Shown here one piece after another: positions 42,027 through 51,100 of a stretch of DNA of 64,000 bases. Origin of the DNA: Chromatiales bacterium (GTDB taxonomy: Bacteria > Pseudomonadota > Gammaproteobacteria > Steroidobacterales > GCA-2729495); the NCBI GenBank assembly GCA_016789885.1, contig JAEUPZ010000007.1, positions 62,001 through 126,000 of the forward strand, read 5' to 3'. Every line of letters starts with the position of its first letter. Position 1 is the stretch's first letter. The translations under genes and the position numbers were made by a program. Below the pieces are notes generated by a model. The model made no database searches. It saw nothing but the letters and a program-made list of their open reading frames with translations, and was not told the DNA's origin.

Positions 42027-44546
42027 TTACCGCGGGGCGAGCGCGGTCTCCCAGGCCAGGTTGCCGGCGTAGCGCCGGATGGTCCGGCCCTCGTCGCCGA
42101 TGGCGAAGAGGTGCAGCCAGCCGTTGTCGAGCAGTTGCCGGACGCCGGCGTGCTTCTCGAGCACGCGGTTCATCTGCGCCTCGGGCGCCTCGATGAACAC
42201 CGACAGCCGCAGCGGCTCGTGCACGAAGCGCTGGCCGTCATGCACCGACTGCCACGGCAGTCCTGACCGCAGGTCGCCGCCGTTGCCCTCGAACACGCCG
42301 ACGGTGCCGACCACGTTGTGCAGCACCTTGTTGCCGCTGCCCCAGAGCCGGTTGTTCACCGTCGAGCCGTAGTACTGCAGGTTGATCCAGGTCGCCACGA
42401 CCATGGGCGCCGTCATGATCAGCTCAAGCACGCTGAAGTCGTGGTCCTGCTGCCAGTCGTAGGAGTGCAGGAACGACCGTCCGGCGAGGTCCAGCTGGCC
42501 CGTGCGCGACCGGGGGGCGGCGATGAAGGCCGCGTTGCCGGCGAGCGCCCACTCGGGCCGCACCTGCGACCAGTCCCGGCTGCGCGCCCGCACACCGGCG
42601 TCGACGTCGGAGGCGCCAGCGAGCCCCAGCAGCGCCGCCCGCTCGGCCCGCGCGAGGTGGCCCGCCTCGGCGAGCCAGCCCTGCAGCTGGGCCAGCTCGT
42701 CGGCGTGGGACGCCGGCACCGTGGCCGTGTCGTACAGCGTCACGTCGTCCGTCGTCGTGTCATGGAGGCCTGCCACGAACCAGGTGTCGGCGGGCAGGTC
42801 GATGCCACGGCCCGCGAGCCCGGCCCGCACGGCCGCATCGTTGAGGATGGCCGCGGCGACCCGGGCGTTCGACTCGCCGGTGTGCCCGCCGCAGGCACCG
42901 CAGTCGAGGCCCGCGGCATGGGGGTTGTTCACCGTGGTGCTGCCATGGCCGCAGAGCAGGACCAGCCGCGCGAAGTTGCCGGTCATCGACATGGCCCGCA
43001 GCACGCCGGCCGCCATGTCGAGCCGGGCTTCCGGCGTGAACCCCGCGGTGCGGGCGCCGAGCTGTGCCGGCTCGATGGAGGGGCCGAGGCGTGCCGCATG
43101 ACCGGCGCCGAGGCCGTCGGCCCGCGGCGCGGGCACCGGCCGCAGCCGGCCCAGGGCCTGGCCGAGGAGCTTCGGCACGTACAGCAGGCCCGCCGCCTCT
43201 ACGTAGGCAAAGCAGGACACCGCCGAGGTCTTGAAGGCATGCAGGGCATCGGCCACCTGCCGCCGCAGGCGGCGCCCGGCGGCGAGCTGGCCCACGGCCT
43301 CCGCCGGCGCGCCCGCCACGGTCTCGGTGACGACGAACTTCGGCTGCAGCAGCACCGGGCACTGCGCGTCACCGTGCTCGTGCCCCAGCGGCACGTACTC
43401 GATGGGGAACCCGAAGAACCCGGCGAAGCCAACGGTCTCGACCCGCGGCGTGACGGTCTCCAGCGCCCGGCGCAGCACCTCCGACCGCACGTCGATGCAG
43501 AAGGCCGCCTGCGCCGCCTTGCGCACGGAGGTGGCGGGCCGCGGGATCCGGTTGCTGGCCACGATCCGGCCGGCCAGGTCCCGTTGCCAGGCAATCTCGG
43601 CCGCGGCCAGCAGCACCAGGTCCGCCTCGACGGCGGCGGGGTCGGCCTCGACCGTGGCGAGATCCATCAGCGCCCCATGCCAGGCCTCGCGTACGGGCGT
43701 GGCGGGGCTCGCGTCATACATGCCGCCCTCGTAGGCCAGCCGGATGGCGAGGATCTGCAGCACATGGTCGCCGGGCTCGCCGGCGAGCTCGCCGTGCCAG
43801 CCGACATAGCGCTGGTAGGCCGCCCAGCCGCCGACGGTGAGGAGTACGCCATGCAGGTAGTCGACCACGGCGGCCGCGGGCACGCCGAGCTCCGCCAGCA
43901 CCTTGCCGACGCAGGCGAAGGGATCTTCCGGCAGCCGCGCGACGTAGGCCCGGAAGCCCCGGATGCCCTCGAACTCTGCGGCACGGCTGACGAGGGCCGC
44001 CTGGCGCCAGGCCTGGTAGAGAGGCAGGTCACGCCAGGGCAAGGCCCAGGTGGCCTGGTCATCGTCGTGGTACGCACCGGTCCAGCGCGAGACCGCGTCG
44101 ACGACCCAGGCGGACCACGCCCGGCCCGTGACCCGGTCGACCACGCCCGAGACCGTCGGCGCCGGGCCCTCGGGCGCCGGCCGCGGCCGGGCCGCGGCGG
44201 CGCGGACATCCGGAGGCGTCGCGATGCCCCGCGCAGCACTGCCCCGGCGGCCGATGGCCGCGGCCAGGTCGGCATCGGTGATGCGCCCGTCGGCCAGCAG
44301 CGCCGCGTAGTAATCGCGCGGCATCAGCAGGTCGGCACCCGCCACCCGCCGCAGGGTCATGGCGGCACCGTCGAAGGGCTGGCCCGCCAGGCCGTGGAAG
44401 GGATTCACGGCGACGAAGTCCTGCAGCGGCCAGAGCGGCGCGATGCGGCTGCAGGCTTCACGGATGGCTTGCACGAGCAGCGTCTCCTGTCCGGTCGGGG
44501 CGAAGGGGGCAACGGGTTCCCGGCGCAGTGCGGTGGCGACACTCAT
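42027..44546 (-). CDS. dabA: DabA, inorganic carbon transporter catalytic subunit (DUF2309/UPF0753)
   Basis: The 839-residue protein has the beta-carbonic-anhydrase-like zinc site of DabA: Cys350 and Asp352 in AFCIDVRSE, His534 in LLCGHGSTT and Cys549 in LDCGACGGHTG. The His-Cys spacing of 15 and the positions match DabA of Halothiobacillus (Cys351, Asp353, His524, Cys539). Opening PLWPLQDFVAVNPFHGL and YYGSTVNNRLWGSGNKVLHNVVG near the end are also diagnostic. It converts CO2 to bicarbonate vectorially, energised by DabB. Its start overlaps the dabB stop (TGATG). Confidence 0.96.
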   Translation of the reverse strand: MSVATALRREPVAPFAPTGQETLLVQAIREACSRIAPLWPLQDFVAVNPFHGLAGQPFDGAAMTLRRVAGADLLMPRDYYAALLADGRITDADLAAAIGRRGSAARGIATPPDVRAAAARPRPAPEGPAPTVSGVVDRVTGRAWSAWVVDAVSRWTGAYHDDDQATWALPWRDLPLYQAWRQAALVSRAAEFEGIRGFRAYVARLPEDPFACVGKVLAELGVPAAAVVDYLHGVLLTVGGWAAYQRYVGWHGELAGEPGDHVLQILAIRLAYEGGMYDASPATPVREAWHGALMDLATVEADPAAVEADLVLLAAAEIAWQRDLAGRIVASNRIPRPATSVRKAAQAAFCIDVRSEVLRRALETVTPRVETVGFAGFFGFPIEYVPLGHEHGDAQCPVLLQPKFVVTETVAGAPAEAVGQLAAGRRLRRQVADALHAFKTSAVSCFAYVEAAGLLYVPKLLGQALGRLRPVPAPRADGLGAGHAARLGPSIEPAQLGARTAGFTPEARLDMAAGVLRAMSMTGNFARLVLLCGHGSTTVNNPHAAGLDCGACGGHTGESNARVAAAILNDAAVRAGLAGRGIDLPADTWFVAGLHDTTTDDVTLYDTATVPASHADELAQLQGWLAEAGHLARAERAALLGLAGASDVDAGVRARSRDWSQVRPEWALAGNAAFIAAPRSRTGQLDLAGRSFLHSYDWQQDHDFSVLELIMTAPMVVATWINLQYYGSTVNNRLWGSGNKVLHNVVGTVGVFEGNGGDLRSGLPWQSVHDGQRFVHEPLRLSVFIEAPEAQMNRVLEKHAGVRQLLDNGWLHLFAIGDEGRTIRRYAGNLAWETALAPR

Positions 44547-46168
44547 CAGTGCATCTCCCGGCTGGGGGCAGGCTTCAGGGGCCAGAGGGCTTCAGCGACG
44601 CGGTTGGCCACGAGGTTCAGGTAGAAACCGTTGAACAGGTGCACGTAGAACGCGCGCCACGGCTGCTCGTACCGGTGCTGCTGCACGTGAACCTGCAGCA
44701 GCACCGTCGCGGCGAAGCCCAGCAGGATGGCCACCGCCACCAGCTGGCCCGCGGTCGTCGCGGCGCCCCGGGCAGCGATGGCCGGGGACAGCAGCGCCGC
44801 AAAGGCCAGCTGCAGCGTGAAGTAGGCGGCGATCACGGCGACGCCGATGCCGAGGCAGCGGACGACGACGTAGGCGCTGCGGCGGCCGGCGACGGTGGCC
44901 GCGGCCAGGGGGGCCAGGCTCATCAGCAGGATGGCGCCGAGCGCCACGACGCCGGGGCTGTCGCTGAAGCTGAAGCCCGCCAGCCCGCCGCCGGCGACGG
45001 CGATCACCACCGCCGTCGCCAGGCCCAGGCCCACGAGGGGCAGCGGCCCGGGCGTGGAGACGCTGGCGTGGGGCAGCCGCCGGGCCCGGGCCAGCTCGAC
45101 GACGCTGCCGGACGAGAGGAAGGCGTGGGCCTTGTAGAGCGAGTGCGCGACGATGTGCAGCAGCGCCGCGGCGTAGGCGCCGAGGCCGCACTGCATGATC
45201 ATGAAGCCCATCTGCGCGACGGTGGACCAGGCCAGCGACGACTTGATGCTGTTCTGCGTGAGCATGACCAGCGCGCCGAACAGGGCCGTCGCGGCACCGA
45301 ACACCGCCAGCAGCAGCAGGGCCCCCGGCGCCAGGGACACCACGTCGGACAGCCGCACGACGAGGAAGCCGCCGGCGTTGATGATGCCGGCGTGCAGGAG
45401 CGCCGAGACCGGCGTCGGCGTCTCCATGACCTGGGGCAGCCAGCTGTGGAAGGGCAGCTGCGCCGACTTGATGATGGCGGCGATGGCGAGCAGCACGGCC
45501 ACGGCAGCAATGCCCGCCGGGGCCTCGCCGGCCGCCTGCAGCACGGTGGCGCCGGCCATGATCCCGGCCAGCTCCAGCGTGCCGAAGAGGCGCGCCACCA
45601 GGATCACGGCCACGATGACGCAGGCGTCGGCCAGGCGGCTGAAGATGAACTTCTTGCGGGCCGCCAGCTGCGCACCCGGCCGCTCGCCGTAGAACAGCAG
45701 CAGCTCGTGCAGCGCGAGGCTCATGCCCACCCAGGCGACGGCGAGCTGCACTAGATTGCCCGAGATGACCAGCAGCAGCACCGCGGCGAGCGCCAGGCAC
45801 AGCCACCGGAAGAACCGCCCCTGGCCCGGGTCGCCGGCCAGGTAGTTGCGGCTATAGGCCACGACGATGCTGCCGACGAAGGACACCAGCAGCAGCATCA
45901 CCGCCGAGACCTGGTCGTAGTACACGCTCGCCGCCACCACCGCGCCGCCCGGCACGGCGAAGAGCGGCAGCGAGGCCGTCGCCGCCCCGCCGGTGGCCAG
46001 GCTCAAGGCCGCCAGCAGCGCGCCCGCGGCGGCGAGCACGGCCGCGCCCAGGGCCAGCCTGCCCATGCGGCCCGGATGGCGCGCGGCCCAGCCGGCAGGG
46101 GCGAGCCCCGCCGCCAGCAGCGCGGCGGGGCCGATGGCGGCGAGAATGACGATCAGCGTGGAACCCAT
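44546..46168 (-). CDS. dabB: DabB, proton-conducting NuoL/MrpA-like membrane subunit
   Basis: The 540-residue protein starts at ATG 46168 behind GGAGG; the ATG-like frame from 46195 is less likely. It has about 14-16 transmembrane helices of the NADH dehydrogenase subunit 5 family: YFDQVS-like VYYDQVSAVMLLLVSFVGSIV, the Lys-bearing SAQLPFHSWLPQVMETPTPVSALLHAG and HIVAHSLYKAHAFLSSGSVV. It supplies proton-motive force to DabA; no other complex I genes are here, so it belongs to DAB rather than Nuo. First gene of dabBA, with a divergent LysR gene. Confidence 0.95.
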   Translation of the reverse strand: MGSTLIVILAAIGPAALLAAGLAPAGWAARHPGRMGRLALGAAVLAAAGALLAALSLATGGAATASLPLFAVPGGAVVAASVYYDQVSAVMLLLVSFVGSIVVAYSRNYLAGDPGQGRFFRWLCLALAAVLLLVISGNLVQLAVAWVGMSLALHELLLFYGERPGAQLAARKKFIFSRLADACVIVAVILVARLFGTLELAGIMAGATVLQAAGEAPAGIAAVAVLLAIAAIIKSAQLPFHSWLPQVMETPTPVSALLHAGIINAGGFLVVRLSDVVSLAPGALLLLAVFGAATALFGALVMLTQNSIKSSLAWSTVAQMGFMIMQCGLGAYAAALLHIVAHSLYKAHAFLSSGSVVELARARRLPHASVSTPGPLPLVGLGLATAVVIAVAGGGLAGFSFSDSPGVVALGAILLMSLAPLAAATVAGRRSAYVVVRCLGIGVAVIAAYFTLQLAFAALLSPAIAARGAATTAGQLVAVAILLGFAATVLLQVHVQQHRYEQPWRAFYVHLFNGFYLNLVANRVAEALWPLKPAPSREMH

Positions 46169-46195
46169 GACGCAGCCTCCATGGCAGGTGGGCAT

Positions 46196-46225
46196 ACGCT
46201 ACGGAGCGGCGAACATTCTTTCCAA
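46196..46225 (-). promoter_or_regulatory. Candidate dabB promoter using one arm of the shared palindrome as -35
   Basis: On the minus strand TTGGAA (46225-46220) and TAGCGT (46201-46196) lie 18 nt apart. The start near 46189 would leave a ~20-nt leader containing GGAGG. The -10 is poor (three of six), as expected for an activator-dependent promoter. Confidence 0.35.
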
Positions 46226-46239
46226 CAGAAATATTGGAA
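46220..46239. promoter_or_regulatory. Palindrome between dabB and lysR, candidate LysR operator
   Basis: TTCCAA (46220-46225) and TTGGAA (46234-46239) are perfect inverted arms separated by 8 nt, in an AT-rich island. A second perfect 7-bp inverted repeat, TCGTTCT (46244-46250) with AGAACGA (46258-46264), follows. The two dyads form a plausible recognition/activation site pair. Confidence 0.5.
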
Positions 46240-46262
46240 GGATTCGTTCTTTCTGGTAGAAC
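46234..46262 (+). promoter_or_regulatory. Candidate lysR promoter, predicted leaderless
   Basis: TTGGAA (46234-46239) and TAGAAC (46257-46262) have a 17-nt spacer, and the GTG start at 46269 follows 6 nt later. No ribosome site is visible. The promoter is overlapped by both inverted repeats, suggesting autoregulation. Confidence 0.4.
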
Positions 46263-46268
46263 GATGCC

Positions 46269-47153
46269 GTGGCCGCCCTCAACTACCACCACCTGCGCTA
46301 CTTCTGGGCCATCGCCCACGAGGGCAACCTGACCCGCGCCGCCGAGCGCCTGCACGTCTCGGCCTCGGCGCTGTCGACGCAGCTGCGCAGCCTCGAGGAA
46401 CAGCTCGGCCAGCCCCTCTTCGAGCGGAACAACAAGCGGCTGGCCCTGACCGAGGCCGGACGCATCGCCCTCGAGCATGCGGATGCCATCTTCCGCACCG
46501 GCGACGAACTGATGGACACCCTGCAGGGCCGCGGCCCCGAGACCCGCCAGGTGCTGCGCATCGGCGCCCTCGCGACCCTGTCGCGCAACTTCCAGATCGG
46601 CCTGCTCCGTCCCTTCGTGAACCGCACCGACATCGAGCTGGTGGTGCGCTCGGGCAGCATGCGCGAGCTGCTCGCCCAGCTCGACACGCTGGCCCTCGAC
46701 GTCGTGCTGTCGAACCTGCTGCCGCCCGCCGATGCCGAAACGCCGCGCATCAGCCGCGTGCTCGACGAGCAGCCCGTCAGCCTCGTCGGGCGGCGCCCGG
46801 GCCGGCGGCGCAGGTTCCGCTTCCCCGACGACCTGCGGGACACGCCCATCCTGCTGCCGAGCCTGTCGAGCGAGCTGCGGGTGGCCTTCGACCTGCTGCT
46901 GACCCAGGCCGGCATCCGCCCGCTGATCGTGGCCGAGGTGGATGACATGGCGATGCTGCGCCTGCTGGCCCGCGAGAGCCCGGGCGTGACGCTGGTGCCG
47001 CCGGTCGTGGTGGTCGACGAGCTGGAGCGCGGGATCCTCGTGGAGTACTGCTCGCTGCCGCAGATCCGGGAGCGGTTCTACGCGATCACGCGGACGCGGC
47101 GGTTCCCGAACCCGCTCGTGCGGGAGCTGCTGGAGCGGGCACCGGGGGGCTGA
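46269..47153 (+). CDS. LysR family regulator, divergent from dabBA
   Basis: The 294-residue protein starts with GTG at 46269. Residues ~4-62 are a LysR winged HTH with LNYHHLRYFWAIAHEGNLT, as in NhaR/LysR subgroup members, ending PLFERNNKRLALTEAGR; the remainder is the effector domain (VLRIGALATLSRNFQIGLL). Divergent LysR genes accompany dab operons in chemoautotrophs and are thought to activate them at low CO2. The palindromes in the intergenic region are likely its binding sites. Control of dabBA is inference from position. Confidence 0.93.
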   Translation: MAALNYHHLRYFWAIAHEGNLTRAAERLHVSASALSTQLRSLEEQLGQPLFERNNKRLALTEAGRIALEHADAIFRTGDELMDTLQGRGPETRQVLRIGALATLSRNFQIGLLRPFVNRTDIELVVRSGSMRELLAQLDTLALDVVLSNLLPPADAETPRISRVLDEQPVSLVGRRPGRRRRFRFPDDLRDTPILLPSLSSELRVAFDLLLTQAGIRPLIVAEVDDMAMLRLLARESPGVTLVPPVVVVDELERGILVEYCSLPQIRERFYAITRTRRFPNPLVRELLERAPGG

Positions 47154-47264
47154 GGCTCAGGCCTGGGGGCGCGGACCTCGTGCCTCAGACTCGTGGCACT
47201 CAAGGTCCGGCCGTGACGCCGCAGCCTCGTGGCCGCACCTTCGCGGCTCCCGCGATATCCCCCG

Positions 47265-47355
47265 CCCGCCGCATAAGCCGCGCCGGAGGGAGCACGACAA
47301 CCCTTCAGCCCCCGCATCTCCCACCGCATAAGCCACGCCGGGGGAGAACCACAAC
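47265..47355. repeat. Imperfect direct repeat of about 36 nt, two copies
   Basis: The 267-nt gap after lysR contains two copies of a sequence with the core CCGCATAAGCC (47269-47279 and 47324-47334), followed by rCGCCGG-rich GGGAG and ACnACAAC, with start-to-start spacing of 55 nt. Nothing else recognisable was seen in this gap. Confidence 0.6.
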
Positions 47356-47420
47356 GCAACAGCCCGCGACCTCAGCCCACGCCAAAGCCGGACCGGCGGA
47401 CGAAGCGACAGCAGCACCAC

Positions 47421-47990
47421 TCAGCCCGGGAATCGCCCCGCGAAGGCAAATGACGCCACCGGCTCGCGGCCGCTCGGCACCTCGCGCGCTCGCAGATGCT
47501 CTGGCAGGTCGGTGACGGCGCCCGGGTGGCCGATCGCCACCATCGCCTCCACCGCGAGCCCTGCCGGTGCCGCCACCAGCGCCGCCGCACGCGCGTAATC
47601 GAAGCCCTCCATCGCGTGCACCACGAGGCCCTGCACCGCGCCCTGCAGCGCCAGGCTCATCCACGCCGCCCCCGTGTCGAACGAGTGCGTCCGCACCGGC
47701 TTGCCGTTGTCCCGGACCGTGCGCGACAGGATCACCACCAGCGCGCCGGCCCGCTCGCACCACACGCGGTTGCCGGTCACCAGCAGGTCGAGGAAGGACA
47801 CGAAGGCCGGGTCGCCGCGCAGCGCGTACACGAACCGCCACGGCTGGCCGTTGCCCGACGAGGGTGCCCAGCGCGCCGCCTCGAAGAGCTGCAGGAGCTC
47901 GCCGGCCGCGAGCGGTGTGCCGGCCATGGCCCGGGGCGACCAGCGGCGCAGGAAGAGCGGATCAACGGAGTGGTCGGCCTGACGTTCCAT
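47421..47990 (-). CDS. Nitroreductase family protein
   Basis: The 189-residue protein is taken from ATG 47990; longer upstream frames are Arg-rich and without ribosome site. FMN-binding nitroreductase features: LFLRRWSPRAMAG, the phosphate-binding LFEAARWAPSSGNGQPWRFV, TGAAWMSLALQGAVQGLVVHAMEGFD and AMVAIGHPG. It is of the small NfnB/YdjA class reducing nitro groups or quinones with NAD(P)H. Substrate unknown. It is convergent with lysR. Confidence 0.9.
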   Translation of the reverse strand: MERQADHSVDPLFLRRWSPRAMAGTPLAAGELLQLFEAARWAPSSGNGQPWRFVYALRGDPAFVSFLDLLVTGNRVWCERAGALVVILSRTVRDNGKPVRTHSFDTGAAWMSLALQGAVQGLVVHAMEGFDYARAAALVAAPAGLAVEAMVAIGHPGAVTDLPEHLRAREVPSGREPVASFAFAGRFPG

Positions 47991-48154
47991 CAGCACGTGC
48001 CTCGCAGGGCGCGGACGAATCACCGCGCATTGCCCGCATTCTCGCACCGGGCCGCCAAACGCGGCATTCCGCCCGGTTTCCCGCATCGCCGCCGCAGGCC
48101 TGCGGCTGCTGAGATCGCCGCCCGTTCCGCGATCCCTGCTGCCGGAGAGCCACC

Positions 48155-51100
48155 ATGTCACGCACGAACCCGTGTTCCGTCCGTCCGGCCCGCTGCGTCG
48201 TCATCGCGCAGGCGGCCCTCGCGGGCCTGAGCCTCGCCGCTGCGCTGGCCGCCGCCGCGGCCAGCACCACCACCATCGGGCGCCTGGCCGGCAGTGGCAG
48301 CGTCGACGCCGCCGGGGCGGCCAGCTGGTCGCTGCCCATCGGCGTGTCGCCGGGCATCAACGGGCTCGCACCCACGCTCTCCATCAACTACCGCAGCCAT
48401 GCGGGCGAGGGCGACGTGGGCGTCGGTGCCGACCTGACGGGCCTCTCGCGGGTCACCCGCTGCCCGCGGATCATGGCCACCGACGCGCGGGTGCGCGGCG
48501 TCCGCTTCGACGGCGACGACCGTTTCTGCCTCGACGGCCAGGTGCTGGTGCTCGTCAGCGGCAGCCACGGCGGCGACGGCGCCGAGTACCGCACCGAGAC
48601 CGAGCAGTTCGAGCGCATCTGGTCCCGGGGCCGCCTGGGCACGGGACCCGCGTGGTTCGAGGTGCGCCAGCCCGACGGCACGACGCGCTACTACGGCGTC
48701 GACCCGGGGGCGCGCACGCCGGCCACCGGCCCGGCAGGCGAGGTGCGCGAGTGGGCGCTCTCGAGCGTCACCGACCGGTTCCGCAACCAGGCGCTCTACA
48801 GCTACCTGAACGCCGCGGGCCTGCCCGAGGCGCTGCCCCTCGAGATCCGCTGGAGCACCGACGCCAGCGGCAACGGCGCGCGCTTCCGGCTGCGGTTCGA
48901 GTACACGCTCGCCGAGGGTCGCGAGCGGCGCGGCGGCTTCACCTGGGGCAGCCGGTGGGACCGCCGCTACCGCGTCCGCGAGGTGCTCTACGAGTCCGAC
49001 GAGGGTTCAGGCTTCGGGCTGGTCCACCGCTACACCCTCGGCTACGGGACGTCGCCCACCGGCAGGGCGCGCCTGCACAGCATCGAGCAGTGCGGCCCGG
49101 ACGCGTGCCTGCCCCCCACCACCTTCAGCTGGCAGGACGGCACGGCCGGCTTCGCCACCGCCATCAACGGACCCGGCGACGCCACTGCCGCCGATGCGCT
49201 GCTGACCGACATCGACGGCGACGGTGCCACGGACCTGCTGATCCCCGTCACCAGCAACGGCACCCGGCGCTGGTACCTGCGTCGCACGGACCCGGCAAGC
49301 CCGGGGGTGCTCGGCACGACGCTGCGCGACACCGGCGTCACCGGCAGCGGCGCGGCCCACGTCCTCGACTTCGACGGCGACGGGCGGCGCGACCTGCTGA
49401 CCGTCGGCACCAACACGCCGGCGACCTGGTGGGTGTACCGGTCGTCCGGCACGGGCTTCCTGGCCGGCATCAACACCGGCATCGCGGCCGGCCCCTTCGC
49501 CACGGCGGCACCGGCGGACATCGACGGCGATGGCCGCGAAGACATCGTCTACCTGCGGGACCAGCAGGCCTGGTTCCGCCGCAGCCTCGGCACCGGCGTC
49601 GGCCCCGAGCAGCCGACGCCGGTCAGCGCCGGCGGCGAGGCGCCACCGGTGCTGGTGGTGTCGGGGATGCTGCCGCCGGTGGACTTCGACGGCGACGGCC
49701 GGGGCGACCTGCTGGTCCGCCGCCAGGCCGCGGTGATGGCGACCACGCCGCCGTACTACGAAGGTTACCTCTCCACCGGCACGAGCCTCGAGCGCACGTT
49801 CACGACGGTCGCGGCGCTCGCGATCATTCCCCTCGACGTGAATGGCGACGGCCTCACCGACCTGCTGATCCGTGACCACGCCAGCTTCGGCTGGCAGGTG
49901 CGGATCAGCCTCGGCACGACCCTGGCGGAGCCGGTGCCGGCCGGCCTCAACGGCAACCCGGCGACGGTGCGCGTGCTCGACTACGACGGCGACGGGCGCG
50001 ACGACCTGCTGCGCGCCGTCGGCACCACGGGCTGGCGGGTCCACCTGGCCGACGACGCGGCCGCCACGCCGTACAGCGACATCGACGCCACCCGCTACGT
50101 CGACATCACCGGCTCGGCGACGCCCGCGCAGGCCGGGATCATCGTCACCGACCTGACGGGCGATGGCCGCTCCGACCTGCTGTTCGCCCGGGCAGAGCCC
50201 CGCCGCTGGGAAGTGCAGGTCCGCCCCGGCGAGCGTCCGGACCTGCTCAGCACCGTGACCGACGGGCTCGGCATGCGCTGGGCGCTCACCCACCGGCCGC
50301 TGTCGGCGGCCCCCGGCTACACGGCCAGCGGTACCGACCGGCCCGACGACCGCCTGCTGCGGGGCGGAGCGCTGCCGGTGGTCACCGCCATGGTCGAATC
50401 CGACGGCACGGGCGGCACGTGGACCACGGCCTTCCGCTACACCAACGGCCGGATCAGCCGCGTGGGCCGCGGGTTCCTCGGCTTCGAGGTGCGCCGCGCC
50501 ACCGACTCACGCTACGGGGCCCTGCACGGCGTCGAGGTCTACAGCGACACGACGTTCCGCCAGGACTTCCCTTTCATCGGCGCCGTCGCCGGCGGCGTCA
50601 CCGCGCGCGCCGACGGTCATCGCATCCGCACCGTCGACACGACCTGGGCGAGCCATGCACGGCCGGCGACGGCCGACCCCGCGGCCGACACGCACTTCGT
50701 GTACCCCACGCGCGAGGTCACCGTCGAGTACGAGACGGACCCCGACGGCGGTGCCCTGGGCCAGCAGGTCCGCCGCGTCGAGCGCGCCATGACCTGGGAC
50801 CACGACCACGGCGCCATGGCCCGCGAGACCGTCACCACCTCGAGCCCGGACCACCCCGAGGCCCAGGCTTCGGTCACCGTGCGCAGCTTCGACGACTCAG
50901 CGCGCCAGGGCTCCGGCTGCCTCGGCCTGGTCACGCGCGAAGAGGTAACGGAGGCGACCTCCACCGGCGAGTCCGCCACGCGCACCAGCACCGCGACCTG
51001 GAACGCTCCGACCTGCCGGCAGCTGTCGGTCACCACGGGGCCCGTCGCCGACCCGGCACGCCAGCTCGTCACGAGCTTCAGCTACGACGGTGCGGGCCGC

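Noticed and set aside
42318..44624. 768-codon plus-strand frame
   Set aside because: Antisense to dabA, whose zinc ligands are intact.
46220..46264. Inverted repeats near lysR as a mobile-element end or attachment site
   Set aside because: No recombinase nearby; position and divergent genes fit an operator much better.
47265..47355. CRISPR-like array
   Set aside because: Only two diverged copies without regular spacers and no cas genes anywhere in the window.
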